Positions 28,801-35,607 of a DNA stretch of 64,000 nt are shown piece by piece (position 1 is the stretch's first letter; each line of letters begins with the position of its first letter). A model generated the notes under the pieces. The model searched no databases. It saw only the letters and a program-made list of their open reading frames with translations, and was not told where the DNA came from. The position numbers and the translations under genes are program-made. The DNA lies in the NCBI GenBank assembly GCA_025354385.1, contig JANXMZ010000039.1, positions 38,827 through 102,826 of the forward strand. The letters are read 5' to 3'. Source of the DNA: Bacteroidota bacterium. GTDB lineage: Bacteria; Bacteroidota; Bacteroidia; NS11-12g; UBA955.

Positions 28801-29875
28801 ACGACTGTTCAATTGGTGGCACCCACATTTGATATGGATCAGTATCGGATCCCGCACCACCAACACCATCACATGCCTCGGTAAGGGCATATTGGCAAAC
28901 GCCCACTGGTTTGTTAGCAGTAATAACTGAATTTCCAGTAATAAAAAAGGTATCCCATTGACCAGCCACACTTAAAAGTTTACCGCGTCCATTACATCTT
29001 ACAAAGGTAGAATTGGTGTTACTTACTACTTTAACAAGTTCCGCTTTTCTTTGCTTTCCTTTAGCATAGATAGAGGGAATACAAACAAATTTTTTACCCC
29101 AAAGATTGATAGGCATTAATTGCTCATATAGGTGATCGTATGAGGCAGCACAAGCACCGTAAATGACAGATGCTCTCGTTGCTCCGCCAAAAACAGCAAT
29201 CTTTTTGCAGTTTTGGGCCTGAATTAATGTACCTGTTAAATCATTTTTATTGGAAGAAGATTTAACTTGATAGGACTCTCCCTTCATGAGAACAATGGTA
29301 TATTTAGTATTCTGAGCATTTCCACCCGATGTGGCAACACTTGGAGTAATATCAATGGTTGTATTATCCTCTGTAGCAACAATCGCAAAAGTTGAACGGT
29401 AAGTTGAGGTACCACCCGTTTGATCGCCCATGTGCGAGAATACACGATAATCAACACCGAGTGCCTCAACTGGATAAATAAGTGCAGCATCGCATGAAAA
29501 TTGCTTTGTATTTTGAGCAGCGACTGCTACTGTATCGCTAGCTTGAATTAATAAACCAACATTTCTAGTAGAAGTAGCTTCTGAACCGGTGCAATACCCC
29601 ATAAACGTTTTGATTAAAACTGTATCCACACCACCACCTACCCCTATTGAAAAAGGTTGACTTAAGTTTTTTTGTAAATTTTTAACGGTGCCTGTAACGG
29701 CTTTATTACTGCTTATGACAATTTTTAATTCCGGTGTGTTATCGGGAGTTCCAATACTTTCCATAAATGTCATCCAGAATACTTTTCCTTGGGTGGAGAG
29801 TTCCTGCGCATTGGTTGGTTTTATCCCAAATGCAAGAACCAAAAATAACAATAGAAATTTGTAAAGTTTAGCCAT
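25859..29875 (-). CDS. Giant surface protein: IgGFc-binding-type domain, PKD and Ig-like repeats, T9SS type B sorting domain
   Basis: This 1338-residue protein has a signal peptide (MAKLYKFLLLFLVLAFGIKPTNAQ). Residues about 130-400 resemble the IgGFc-binding N-terminal fold (TFAIVATEDNTTIDITPS, KIAVFGGATRA). A PKD domain follows near 490-540 (SWKWVFSDG). Then come several Cys-containing Ig-like repeats of about 75 residues built around CRGTS/CEGNSVTF and LTWDNGLGTG phrases. A second PKD with ATNYTWNFGD lies near 1190. The last 85 residues, from IWIPNAFSPN through FQIFNRWGEEVF to YYHIKVRDN, are the gliding motility-associated type B sorting domain. It is predicted to be exported by the T9SS and displayed for adhesion. 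Confidence 0.92.
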   Translation of the reverse strand: MAKLYKFLLLFLVLAFGIKPTNAQELSTQGKVFWMTFMESIGTPDNTPELKIVISSNKAVTGTVKNLQKNLSQPFSIGVGGGVDTVLIKTFMGYCTGSEATSTRNVGLLIQASDTVAVAAQNTKQFSCDAALIYPVEALGVDYRVFSHMGDQTGGTSTYRSTFAIVATEDNTTIDITPSVATSGGNAQNTKYTIVLMKGESYQVKSSSNKNDLTGTLIQAQNCKKIAVFGGATRASVIYGACAASYDHLYEQLMPINLWGKKFVCIPSIYAKGKQRKAELVKVVSNTNSTFVRCNGRGKLLSVAGQWDTFFITGNSVITANKPVGVCQYALTEACDGVGGAGSDTDPYQMWVPPIEQSLKSLGFVCENALTINKFFLNVIVKTSYTSTFKIDGAAPSVSWKTVSQDTSYSFIQQDGLTLGKHNMTCPFGFSANLYAYGDHGSYGYNAGSAIKPLSFYTLANGKSSADFELDSAYFSICQGTTVPFDGGSSSPPNSWKWVFSDGVVKTSKSFSRIFVDTGIFKVKMIAVRTTNGTCNGSNTIEDTTISVVKVYGKPTIKLLNDTTICRGNSFYLTSVTKGDTNYTFTPNTWLSCSKCFKPKASPIMDTSYAVVATTKGCLPSRDTFKVKVRDSLHLYHGNDTIICRGTSTTLKAWATGGLVASQTLTWDHGLGTGSNKVVSPKVTSTYRVILNDGCTKDGSGGYYADTAFIKVTVYDSLKLTMPRDTVLCEGNSVTFTPKIVGGRTGTTLLTWDNGLGTGFSKNITIGSVNTTYKAVLSDGCTNPKDSGYVKITVRPGLRVDTILYQTPVCRNTLFKVSVKLSGGDSTGYRVKLLNTTLAGPPVIIDSFKNTAYPYFNIKIPDDSKFKISFTQTCNANNAPLKAFSVNIKNSLNIVSTVLVDTVCTGESYDIKVTGSNSDNIPIKFILKKKTGSNAYTPLDSMTDLANASFKVTPTVTQTDYIIIGTDKCNRDDTSKFKLMMRAPLAFINKLVDVELCRKENTTFTSAVKDGKLQSWTYNWTDASNGALLGNNASVLVAPTASMDVALKVDDGCSAPIYDTTRIWLAPIVTDSTLATNLAGCEPYSTAFKFPLTQAQTINTKFDWIWYFDNNTPFSNTASSGGQTHPDINKNYASAGIYYGRVEMVLSGGKKCYDFKQDINVYKQATAAFSYAPTTIDIIEPLVTFYNASTGATNYTWNFGDKTPLDYSDNPTHSYSDTGSFTVYLIATNANNCNDTIPHTLTVLDIFRIWIPNAFSPNLDEFNTNWAPNVTSMEKMEFQIFNRWGEEVFKSDGSVKWSGQYANQPDTQCPEGIYYYHIKVRDNRKHWHYYNGTITLLR

Positions 29876-30018
29876 TGTGTTATTAAAATGTTAAAATGGA
29901 GCGAAATCTAGGTATTTTTACTCAATATATCAACAAAATTTATATCATAATCGAAAAATGCACTTAAAAATGTACATATTATAGTTCCAAATCATAATTT
30001 TTAATCAATACAAAAAAT

Positions 30019-30026
30019 TACCTTTG
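30019..30026 (+). promoter_or_regulatory. pruA -7 promoter box (TACCTTTG)
   Basis: TACCTTTG fits TAnnTTTG and lies 25 bases before the pruA ATG at 30052. No clear -33 TTG is visible. Confidence 0.5.
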
Positions 30027-30051
30027 CCCCACATTTAATCCATCAAAATAT

Positions 30052-31683
30052 ATGAACGGTTTTTTTAAAATCCCAACTGCTATTAACGAACCTGTACTCG
30101 ATTATGCACCTTCTAGTAAAGAAAAATTAGCTTTAAAAAAGGCACTTTCGGAAGCCAGAAGCCAAATAATAGACATTCCAATGTATATTAATGGAGCTGA
30201 AATAAGGACTGGTAATACCCAAAATATTTTTCCACCTCACGATATTCATCATCAAATAGGGGTGTTTCACAAGGGGGAGGCACAGCATGTTGCCGATGCG
30301 ATCAACGCTGCCTTGTCTGCTAAATTAGCCTGGGAAAATATGCCATGGGAACAAAGAGCTGCGATATTTCTAAAGGCTGCCGAGTTACTGGCAGGTCCTT
30401 ATCGTGCAAAGATGAATGCCGCTACCATGCTGGCCCAGTCTAAGAATGCCTTTCAAGCAGAAATTGATTCTGCCTGCGAATTGATTGATTTTTTAAGATT
30501 CAATGTTCAATACATGGCCGAAATATATGCCGATCAGCCAACTGCTAACAGCAAAACAATATGGAATCGTTTGGAGCATCGCCCTCTGGAAGGATTTACT
30601 TTTGCATTAACGCCTTTTAATTTTACTGCCATTGCAGGTAATTTGCCGACAAGTATGGCCATGATGGGCAATGTGGTGGTTTGGAAGCCAGCTTTTACCC
30701 AAATATATTCTGCTCAAGTAATCATGGAAATCTTAATCGAGGCAGGCTTGCCGGCAGGTGTTATTAATCTGGTGTATACAGATGGTCCAACAACAGGCGA
30801 TATCATTTTTAACCATCCTGATTTTGCTGGCTTGCATTTCACCGGTTCTACAGGTGTTTTCCGCGGCATGTGGAATAGTATTGGCGCTAATATTCACAAA
30901 TATAAAACCTATCCTAGAATCGTTGGTGAAACTGGGGGAAAGGATTTTGTATTGGTCCATAAAAGTGCAGATGTGGACACTGCCGTTACAGCTTTGGCCC
31001 GTGGTGCTTTTGAGTACCAAGGACAAAAATGCTCTGCGGCCTCGCGCGCCTACATCCCTTCGAATCTGTGGGATGCGATAAAATCGAAATTAGTGGCAGA
31101 AGTAAAAACCATGAAGGTTGGTCCTACAGAAAATTTTACAAATTTTGTGAATGCAGTAATTGATGAAAAATCTTTTGATAAACTTTCAAAATACATTGAC
31201 AACGCCAAAAATGACCCAACAGTTGAAATTATTGTTGGCGGTGGTTATGATAAGAGTATGGGTTATTTCATAGACCCAACCATTATTGTTGCTCAAAATC
31301 CAAAGTATGTTACAATGTGCGAAGAATTATTCGGTCCGGTGCTGACACTATACGTGTATGATGAAAATGAATTTGAAACAACTTTAGAACTTGTAAATAC
31401 CACCAGCGAATATGCATTAACAGGGGCTGTAATAGCCCAAGACCGTTATGCCATTACCCAGGCAACAGACTATTTAAGGAATGCAGCTGGTAATTTCTAC
31501 ATTAACGATAAGCCAACTGGAGCAGTAGTGGGTCAGCAACCTTTTGGAGGAAGCAGAGCAAGTGGCACCAATGATAAAGCTGGAAGCAAAGCTAATTTAT
31601 TGCGTTGGACAAGCACTCGAACAATAAAGGAAACACTGGTACCTGTAAAGGATTATCGTTATCCTTTCTTGTCAGAAGAGTAA
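30052..31683 (+). CDS. pruA: L-glutamate gamma-semialdehyde dehydrogenase (P5C dehydrogenase)
   Basis: This 543-residue enzyme is the stand-alone PruA type, not the PutA fusion. It oxidises glutamate semialdehyde with NAD+ to glutamate, the second step of proline breakdown. Aldehyde dehydrogenase landmarks are the TPFNFTAIAGNLPTSMA stretch, cofactor-binding FTGSTGVFR, the general base Glu in GETGGKDFV and the nucleophile Cys in GQKCSAASR. The C-terminus has the PFGGSRASGTNDK motif specific to P5C dehydrogenases. No proline dehydrogenase gene is in the window. It is monocistronic as far as can be seen. Confidence 0.96.
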   Translation: MNGFFKIPTAINEPVLDYAPSSKEKLALKKALSEARSQIIDIPMYINGAEIRTGNTQNIFPPHDIHHQIGVFHKGEAQHVADAINAALSAKLAWENMPWEQRAAIFLKAAELLAGPYRAKMNAATMLAQSKNAFQAEIDSACELIDFLRFNVQYMAEIYADQPTANSKTIWNRLEHRPLEGFTFALTPFNFTAIAGNLPTSMAMMGNVVVWKPAFTQIYSAQVIMEILIEAGLPAGVINLVYTDGPTTGDIIFNHPDFAGLHFTGSTGVFRGMWNSIGANIHKYKTYPRIVGETGGKDFVLVHKSADVDTAVTALARGAFEYQGQKCSAASRAYIPSNLWDAIKSKLVAEVKTMKVGPTENFTNFVNAVIDEKSFDKLSKYIDNAKNDPTVEIIVGGGYDKSMGYFIDPTIIVAQNPKYVTMCEELFGPVLTLYVYDENEFETTLELVNTTSEYALTGAVIAQDRYAITQATDYLRNAAGNFYINDKPTGAVVGQQPFGGSRASGTNDKAGSKANLLRWTSTRTIKETLVPVKDYRYPFLSEE

Positions 31684-31839
31684 GTTATTGGCGAATGGAC
31701 GAACTTTATATACCCATACCTGATAGCTCAACAGGTAAACTTTAAAACTAATGGCGTGTTATAACTCATACTAAACAAATATGCTCACCCAATTTATTAG
31801 GATGAGTATAATTATACCTGTAAGTAGATTTTAATTCAA

Positions 31840-31847
31840 TATTTTTG
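31840..31847 (+). promoter_or_regulatory. Possible -7 promoter box of the adenylate cyclase gene (TATTTTTG)
   Basis: TATTTTTG fits the consensus and lies 55 bases before the ATG at 31903. An imperfect stem (ATGCTCA with TGAGTAT, about 31780-31810) precedes it. Confidence 0.4.
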
Positions 31848-31902
31848 CTGATTGGGAAAATTAATTTCTCTAAATAATTGGTTTATAAATTATAGGTTGG
31901 TA

Positions 31903-32439
31903 ATGATAAAAAAATACATCTTAGTTTTACTTGTGTTCATAAACTTTGCTGGATATGCTCAAGCAACAAAGCAATATGTTAATTTCATAAGCATTGATAG
32001 TTTACCAAACCTACTGACGGAAAAATGGTATTATTCTGATGTCGATTCCGATTCGTGTGCTTTGCTTGGCTATAAGGATAGCGACTGGCAATTGGTGAGG
32101 TCTGATTTAATATTTTATAAAGCACCTCCAAATTGTTTTCAAAAACCGCTTTGGTTAAGGTATCATTTTGTCATCGATTCTACGCTCACAAAAATACCGC
32201 TAGCTTTTAGTGTGAAACACTTTGGGGCGAGTGAAATATATTTGGATGGAAAATTATTGAAGAATTATGGTGTGATTTCTGATTCTGCAAATAGTATTTA
32301 TTCCAACCCTCAAGAACTACCTTATGCTTTTACTATCAACAATGCTGGTGAACATGTATTCGCAGTGCGCTATGCCAACTACGAAGCCCGTAAAAACTTT
32401 GATTTTTCAAACAATCCTTTGGGGGTTTTAATTTCATAA
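31903..32439 (+). CDS. N-terminal sensor part of a class III adenylate cyclase, separated by an apparent frameshift
   Basis: The ATG at 31903 starts a signal peptide (MIKKYILVLLVFINFAGYAQ); the in-frame ATG at 31852 is less likely. The mature 160 residues form a beta-rich extracytoplasmic domain (WYYSDVDSDSCALLGYKDSDW, PLWLRYHFVIDS, GASEIYLDGKLLKNYG), similar to the sensor modules found in front of seven-helix receptor domains. The frame ends at TAA 32437-32439 right after NNPLGVLIS. If one G is added to the GGGGG run at 32421-32425, the frame runs through GGFNFIIGTSESLIEKRDY into the next gene with no stop. I therefore read both as one original gene. The break could be a real mutation, a sequence error or programmed slippage. 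Confidence 0.7.
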   Translation: MIKKYILVLLVFINFAGYAQATKQYVNFISIDSLPNLLTEKWYYSDVDSDSCALLGYKDSDWQLVRSDLIFYKAPPNCFQKPLWLRYHFVIDSTLTKIPLAFSVKHFGASEIYLDGKLLKNYGVISDSANSIYSNPQELPYAFTINNAGEHVFAVRYANYEARKNFDFSNNPLGVLIS

Positions 32440-32456
32440 TTGGAACATCAGAAAGC

Positions 32457-33944
32457 TTGATTGAGAAAAGAGATTATAAGAGCATTGTAGTTACGGTTAT
32501 TCTGATAGCACTGGTTGGCATTTTTTCAATATTAAGCTTATTACATTTATGTCTATTTATGTACTATTCAAAAAACAAATCAAATCTTTATTTTAGTGCA
32601 TTTATGATTTCCTTGACTTGTTTAACTGTTGCGGGTTATTTAAGTTTAATGAGTACCCATCCAAACATACAACTCAAGAGCCAGTACCTAGCAAGTTATA
32701 TTTTTTGTTTGGGTTGTTTTTCACTTTCATTATTTGTCAATGATTTATTTTCAAAAAAGAAGGGATTGAGATTTAAATTAATTGCATTTTTGGTAGTGTT
32801 TACAATCATTCTTAGAATTCTAGGCAATCACATCTATGTTGTTTCATCTTTCGCTTTACTAATGATTGTTTCATTTGAAACCGCCATCATTATTATACAT
32901 TCCATCATAAAAAGAATAAAGGGTGCAAGAATTATTGGTGTAGGAATACTTTTCTTCTCACTTTTCTTCATTGTTATTTTTATAATGCTGGTGGGTACCG
33001 CGGGCGATTTTGATATAGATGATTCTACCCCCATCGGACAACTAATTCTTTTAATTGCTGGTATGGCTATTTTAAGCGTACCAATTTCTATGTCTGTTTA
33101 TCTTGCTTGGAATTTTGCTACTATTAATAAAAACTTAGGCTTTCAGTTGGAGGAAATCAAGCACCTTTCTCAAAAAAATTTGGAGCAGGAACAAGAGAAA
33201 GTAAAAATTGTTTCTAGTCAAAATGAAATGCTAGAACAGAAAGTGGAAGAGCGCACTAAAGAACTAAAAGAAGAAAAGAAAAAATCGGATGATTTACTGC
33301 GAAATATTTTACCTGATGAAATAGCAGAAGAACTAAAACAAAATGGTAAAAGCGAGGCTCAATTGTATGATCACGTGACCGTATTATTTACAGATTTTGT
33401 AAGCTTTACAAGTATTAGTGAACGCTTAACCCCGAAAGAGTTGGTAGATGAAATCAATCATTTTTTCACAGCCTTTGACGCTATTATTGAAAAAAATGGA
33501 TTGGAAAAAATAAAAACCATTGGCGATGCTTATATGGCTGTATGTGGCATGCCAATTAATGATGATTCTCATGCCATAAAAGTTGTTAAAGCCGCCTTGG
33601 ATATTATTGAGTTTGTTAAAAATAGAAAGAATAATGATGGAGGTGAATTTGATATTCGCATTGGCATCAATAGCGGCCCAGTGATAGCAGGTATTGTTGG
33701 CATTAAGAAATTCGCTTATGATATTTGGGGCGACACTGTGAATACGGCCGCTCGCATGGAGCAAAACAGCGAACCCGGGAGAATCAATATCAGCGGCTCT
33801 ACATTCGAATTAATAAGAGAGCATTTTAAATGCAATTACCGCGGTAAAATTAATGCAAAAAATAAGGGAGAAATTGACATGTATTTTGTGAATGAAAATG
33901 ACCCCTTTAATAGCTATACATTCTTAACATTTGGACATCCTTAG
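32457..33944 (+). CDS. Adenylate cyclase, class III: membrane region and catalytic domain
   Basis: The stand-alone frame must start at TTG 32457. It holds seven hydrophobic segments (about residues 9-230), a coiled coil of about 60 residues (LEEIKHLSQKNLEQEQEKVK onward) and a class III cyclase domain from about 290. Catalytic features are complete: metal Asp in VLFTDFVSFTS and GDAYMAVCG, the ATP-selecting Lys in EKIKTIGDAYM, Asp in YDIWGD, and Asn/Arg in NTAARME. It makes cAMP from ATP. The seven-helix plus external sensor layout implies control by an extracellular or periplasmic signal. The gap from the preceding frame is 17 bases, and the two are probably one gene split by a frameshift. The 3' end overlaps the opposite TPR gene by 38 bases. 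Confidence 0.88.
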   Translation: MIEKRDYKSIVVTVILIALVGIFSILSLLHLCLFMYYSKNKSNLYFSAFMISLTCLTVAGYLSLMSTHPNIQLKSQYLASYIFCLGCFSLSLFVNDLFSKKKGLRFKLIAFLVVFTIILRILGNHIYVVSSFALLMIVSFETAIIIIHSIIKRIKGARIIGVGILFFSLFFIVIFIMLVGTAGDFDIDDSTPIGQLILLIAGMAILSVPISMSVYLAWNFATINKNLGFQLEEIKHLSQKNLEQEQEKVKIVSSQNEMLEQKVEERTKELKEEKKKSDDLLRNILPDEIAEELKQNGKSEAQLYDHVTVLFTDFVSFTSISERLTPKELVDEINHFFTAFDAIIEKNGLEKIKTIGDAYMAVCGMPINDDSHAIKVVKAALDIIEFVKNRKNNDGGEFDIRIGINSGPVIAGIVGIKKFAYDIWGDTVNTAARMEQNSEPGRINISGSTFELIREHFKCNYRGKINAKNKGEIDMYFVNENDPFNSYTFLTFGHP

Positions 33945-35478
33945 GGTAAAATACCAAGCCTCTTTTAAGATATTCTCTTGCTTTCTTAGTATTGTTTAAG
34001 CGTTGATAATATTTAGCAGCATTAACATATACCTCCCTAAAACCAGTATCTGAAGTGGGAAGGACTGGATCCATTTTTAACAATTTTTCCAATACTAAAA
34101 GATGTTTATCACATTGATTAATTTTCCCAGTTAAAAAGCCATTGCTAATGTATTCTGATAAAAAAAATCCAAAAAGCGCCCTGAATTTAGAATCGTTTAG
34201 TAAGAAACTGTCTTTATCTACATAAGACATAATTCCAGAAGTATCTTCACCATCACTCACTTTTAATTTTTCGTATATGGACTCAACCAACATGTTGGTT
34301 AATTTAACATTTTCAGGGTTAGAATTGTGCGCCACCAAAAGGTATGGAATGGCCTGATTATACTCATTCTTTAACACATAAAAGCGACCCATTTCTGCAT
34401 AATAGGTTTCTTCAACATGCTTTCTAAAACCTTGATTAACAGATTTGGAAAGTAGGTATTTTGAACAAGTGTCAAAAACTTTCAAATTGGATTTTTCAAG
34501 AAGTACTTTGTCTGTAAAGTAATCGTAGGTATTGAAAATAGAATTCTCTTCGGAGATATAAGGTATTCGCGAAATTAATTCCAATTGTTTTATATCCATT
34601 AGCGATTCGATTTTATGGGTGCTAAAGTTGGTTGATACATGGGTGTAAATCAACATATTTCCTCTAAAACATGGATAATAAATATTACCAATGATTGCAT
34701 TGTTTAAATTGGATTGAAAATCAGATGGTGTACTTGTTTTTATGGATTCAATATAGTGCAAAATGCCAATGTATTGATTGATATTGTCTACCTTTTCTTT
34801 ATAAAAATAAGTGTTAAAAAGCTCTGTATTTGTTTTATTTCTCTCATCTTCCGCTAATAACAATTTGTTGTCTTTTAATTTTGTTACGTATGTATTTTTG
34901 AATTCTGTAGAAACTTCTAAATAATTAATTACAGCTTGATTTGGTGTCAAAGGAGCTATCATGTGAAATTCTACAGAATTTGGGAATGCAATAACATCTG
35001 TATGGGTAAATTTTTCGCTAACATTAAATGGCATTTCTAACTTTGTAAGTGCAGTCATATACAAGGCCGCTGCTGTCTGAAAATTGTATCGACCGCTTGT
35101 AAATAAATCGGAAAAATCGGAATATAAATCCATAGATTGACAATATTCTGTGTTAATGGCTTTATATATTAACTCAATGACTTTAGCATCATTTGATTTT
35201 TTGATTTTCAATACATCTTTTTTTAAATTTGTAAGAAATAAATCAAAATCCTTTTCTGCATTTTTACAGGCTACCTGACTCACATTTTTAGAGGTATAAT
35301 AGAAATGTTGGAAATGATTGATATTCTGAGGATTTTGAATAAATTCTTGCATAAGCGCTTCCTTCTCTTCAAGAATACCATTAACGTCTGATAAGGTATA
35401 CCGGTCATAATCTAGTTTTTGACTTTTTACAAAAAAAACCGACATGAAAGCTGTTGCTATAAAAATTTGCCTCATCAT
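33907..35478 (-). CDS. Secreted TPR-containing protein of unknown function
   Basis: About 523 residues from ATG 35478, with a signal peptide (MRQIFIATAFMSVFFVKS). Most of the sequence is helical. Degenerate TPR units are visible at about 370-410 (YYAEMGRFYVLKNEYNQAIPYLLVAHNSNPENV) and at the C-terminus (NAAKYYQRLNNTKKAREYLKRGLVFYP). No enzyme motif is seen, so it is probably a periplasmic scaffold. It converges on and overlaps the adenylate cyclase gene by 38 bases, so the two mRNAs have complementary ends. It diverges from ileS across a short region that contains a palindrome. Confidence 0.75.
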   Translation of the reverse strand: MMRQIFIATAFMSVFFVKSQKLDYDRYTLSDVNGILEEKEALMQEFIQNPQNINHFQHFYYTSKNVSQVACKNAEKDFDLFLTNLKKDVLKIKKSNDAKVIELIYKAINTEYCQSMDLYSDFSDLFTSGRYNFQTAAALYMTALTKLEMPFNVSEKFTHTDVIAFPNSVEFHMIAPLTPNQAVINYLEVSTEFKNTYVTKLKDNKLLLAEDERNKTNTELFNTYFYKEKVDNINQYIGILHYIESIKTSTPSDFQSNLNNAIIGNIYYPCFRGNMLIYTHVSTNFSTHKIESLMDIKQLELISRIPYISEENSIFNTYDYFTDKVLLEKSNLKVFDTCSKYLLSKSVNQGFRKHVEETYYAEMGRFYVLKNEYNQAIPYLLVAHNSNPENVKLTNMLVESIYEKLKVSDGEDTSGIMSYVDKDSFLLNDSKFRALFGFFLSEYISNGFLTGKINQCDKHLLVLEKLLKMDPVLPTSDTGFREVYVNAAKYYQRLNNTKKAREYLKRGLVFYPKDVQMLRMYSY

Positions 35479-35531
35479 TGTCAGCAAACGTACTATTATT
35501 TTCAGCCTTTTTAAAAAATTATTTAGAGGAT

Positions 35532-35547
35532 ATTACATCTATGTAAT
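35532..35547. promoter_or_regulatory. Perfect palindrome upstream of ileS, possible operator
   Basis: ATTACAT-CT-ATGTAAT is a perfect 7-base inverted repeat with a two-base centre, placed 25 bases before the ileS -7 box and between divergent genes. This is the size of a typical dimeric regulator site. No regulator is identified. Confidence 0.35.
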
Positions 35548-35572
35548 GAGCACAAATACAAAGTAATTAAAT

Positions 35573-35580
35573 TATCTTTG
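35573..35580 (+). promoter_or_regulatory. ileS -7 promoter box (TATCTTTG)
   Basis: TATCTTTG fits TAnnTTTG and lies 27 bases before the ileS ATG at 35608. It would drive the ileS, DksA-like, lspA and TraB run. Confidence 0.5.
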
Positions 35581-35607
35581 CACACTAATTTTTTTTGAAC
35601 AGATAGC

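Noticed and set aside
30733..31081. Frames of about 100 codons on both strands inside pruA
   Set aside because: They overlap the catalytic core of pruA, which is continuous and well conserved.
31717..31737. TACCTG/CAGGTA stem after pruA as a terminator
   Set aside because: The stem is only six bases with a nine-base loop and no T run follows.
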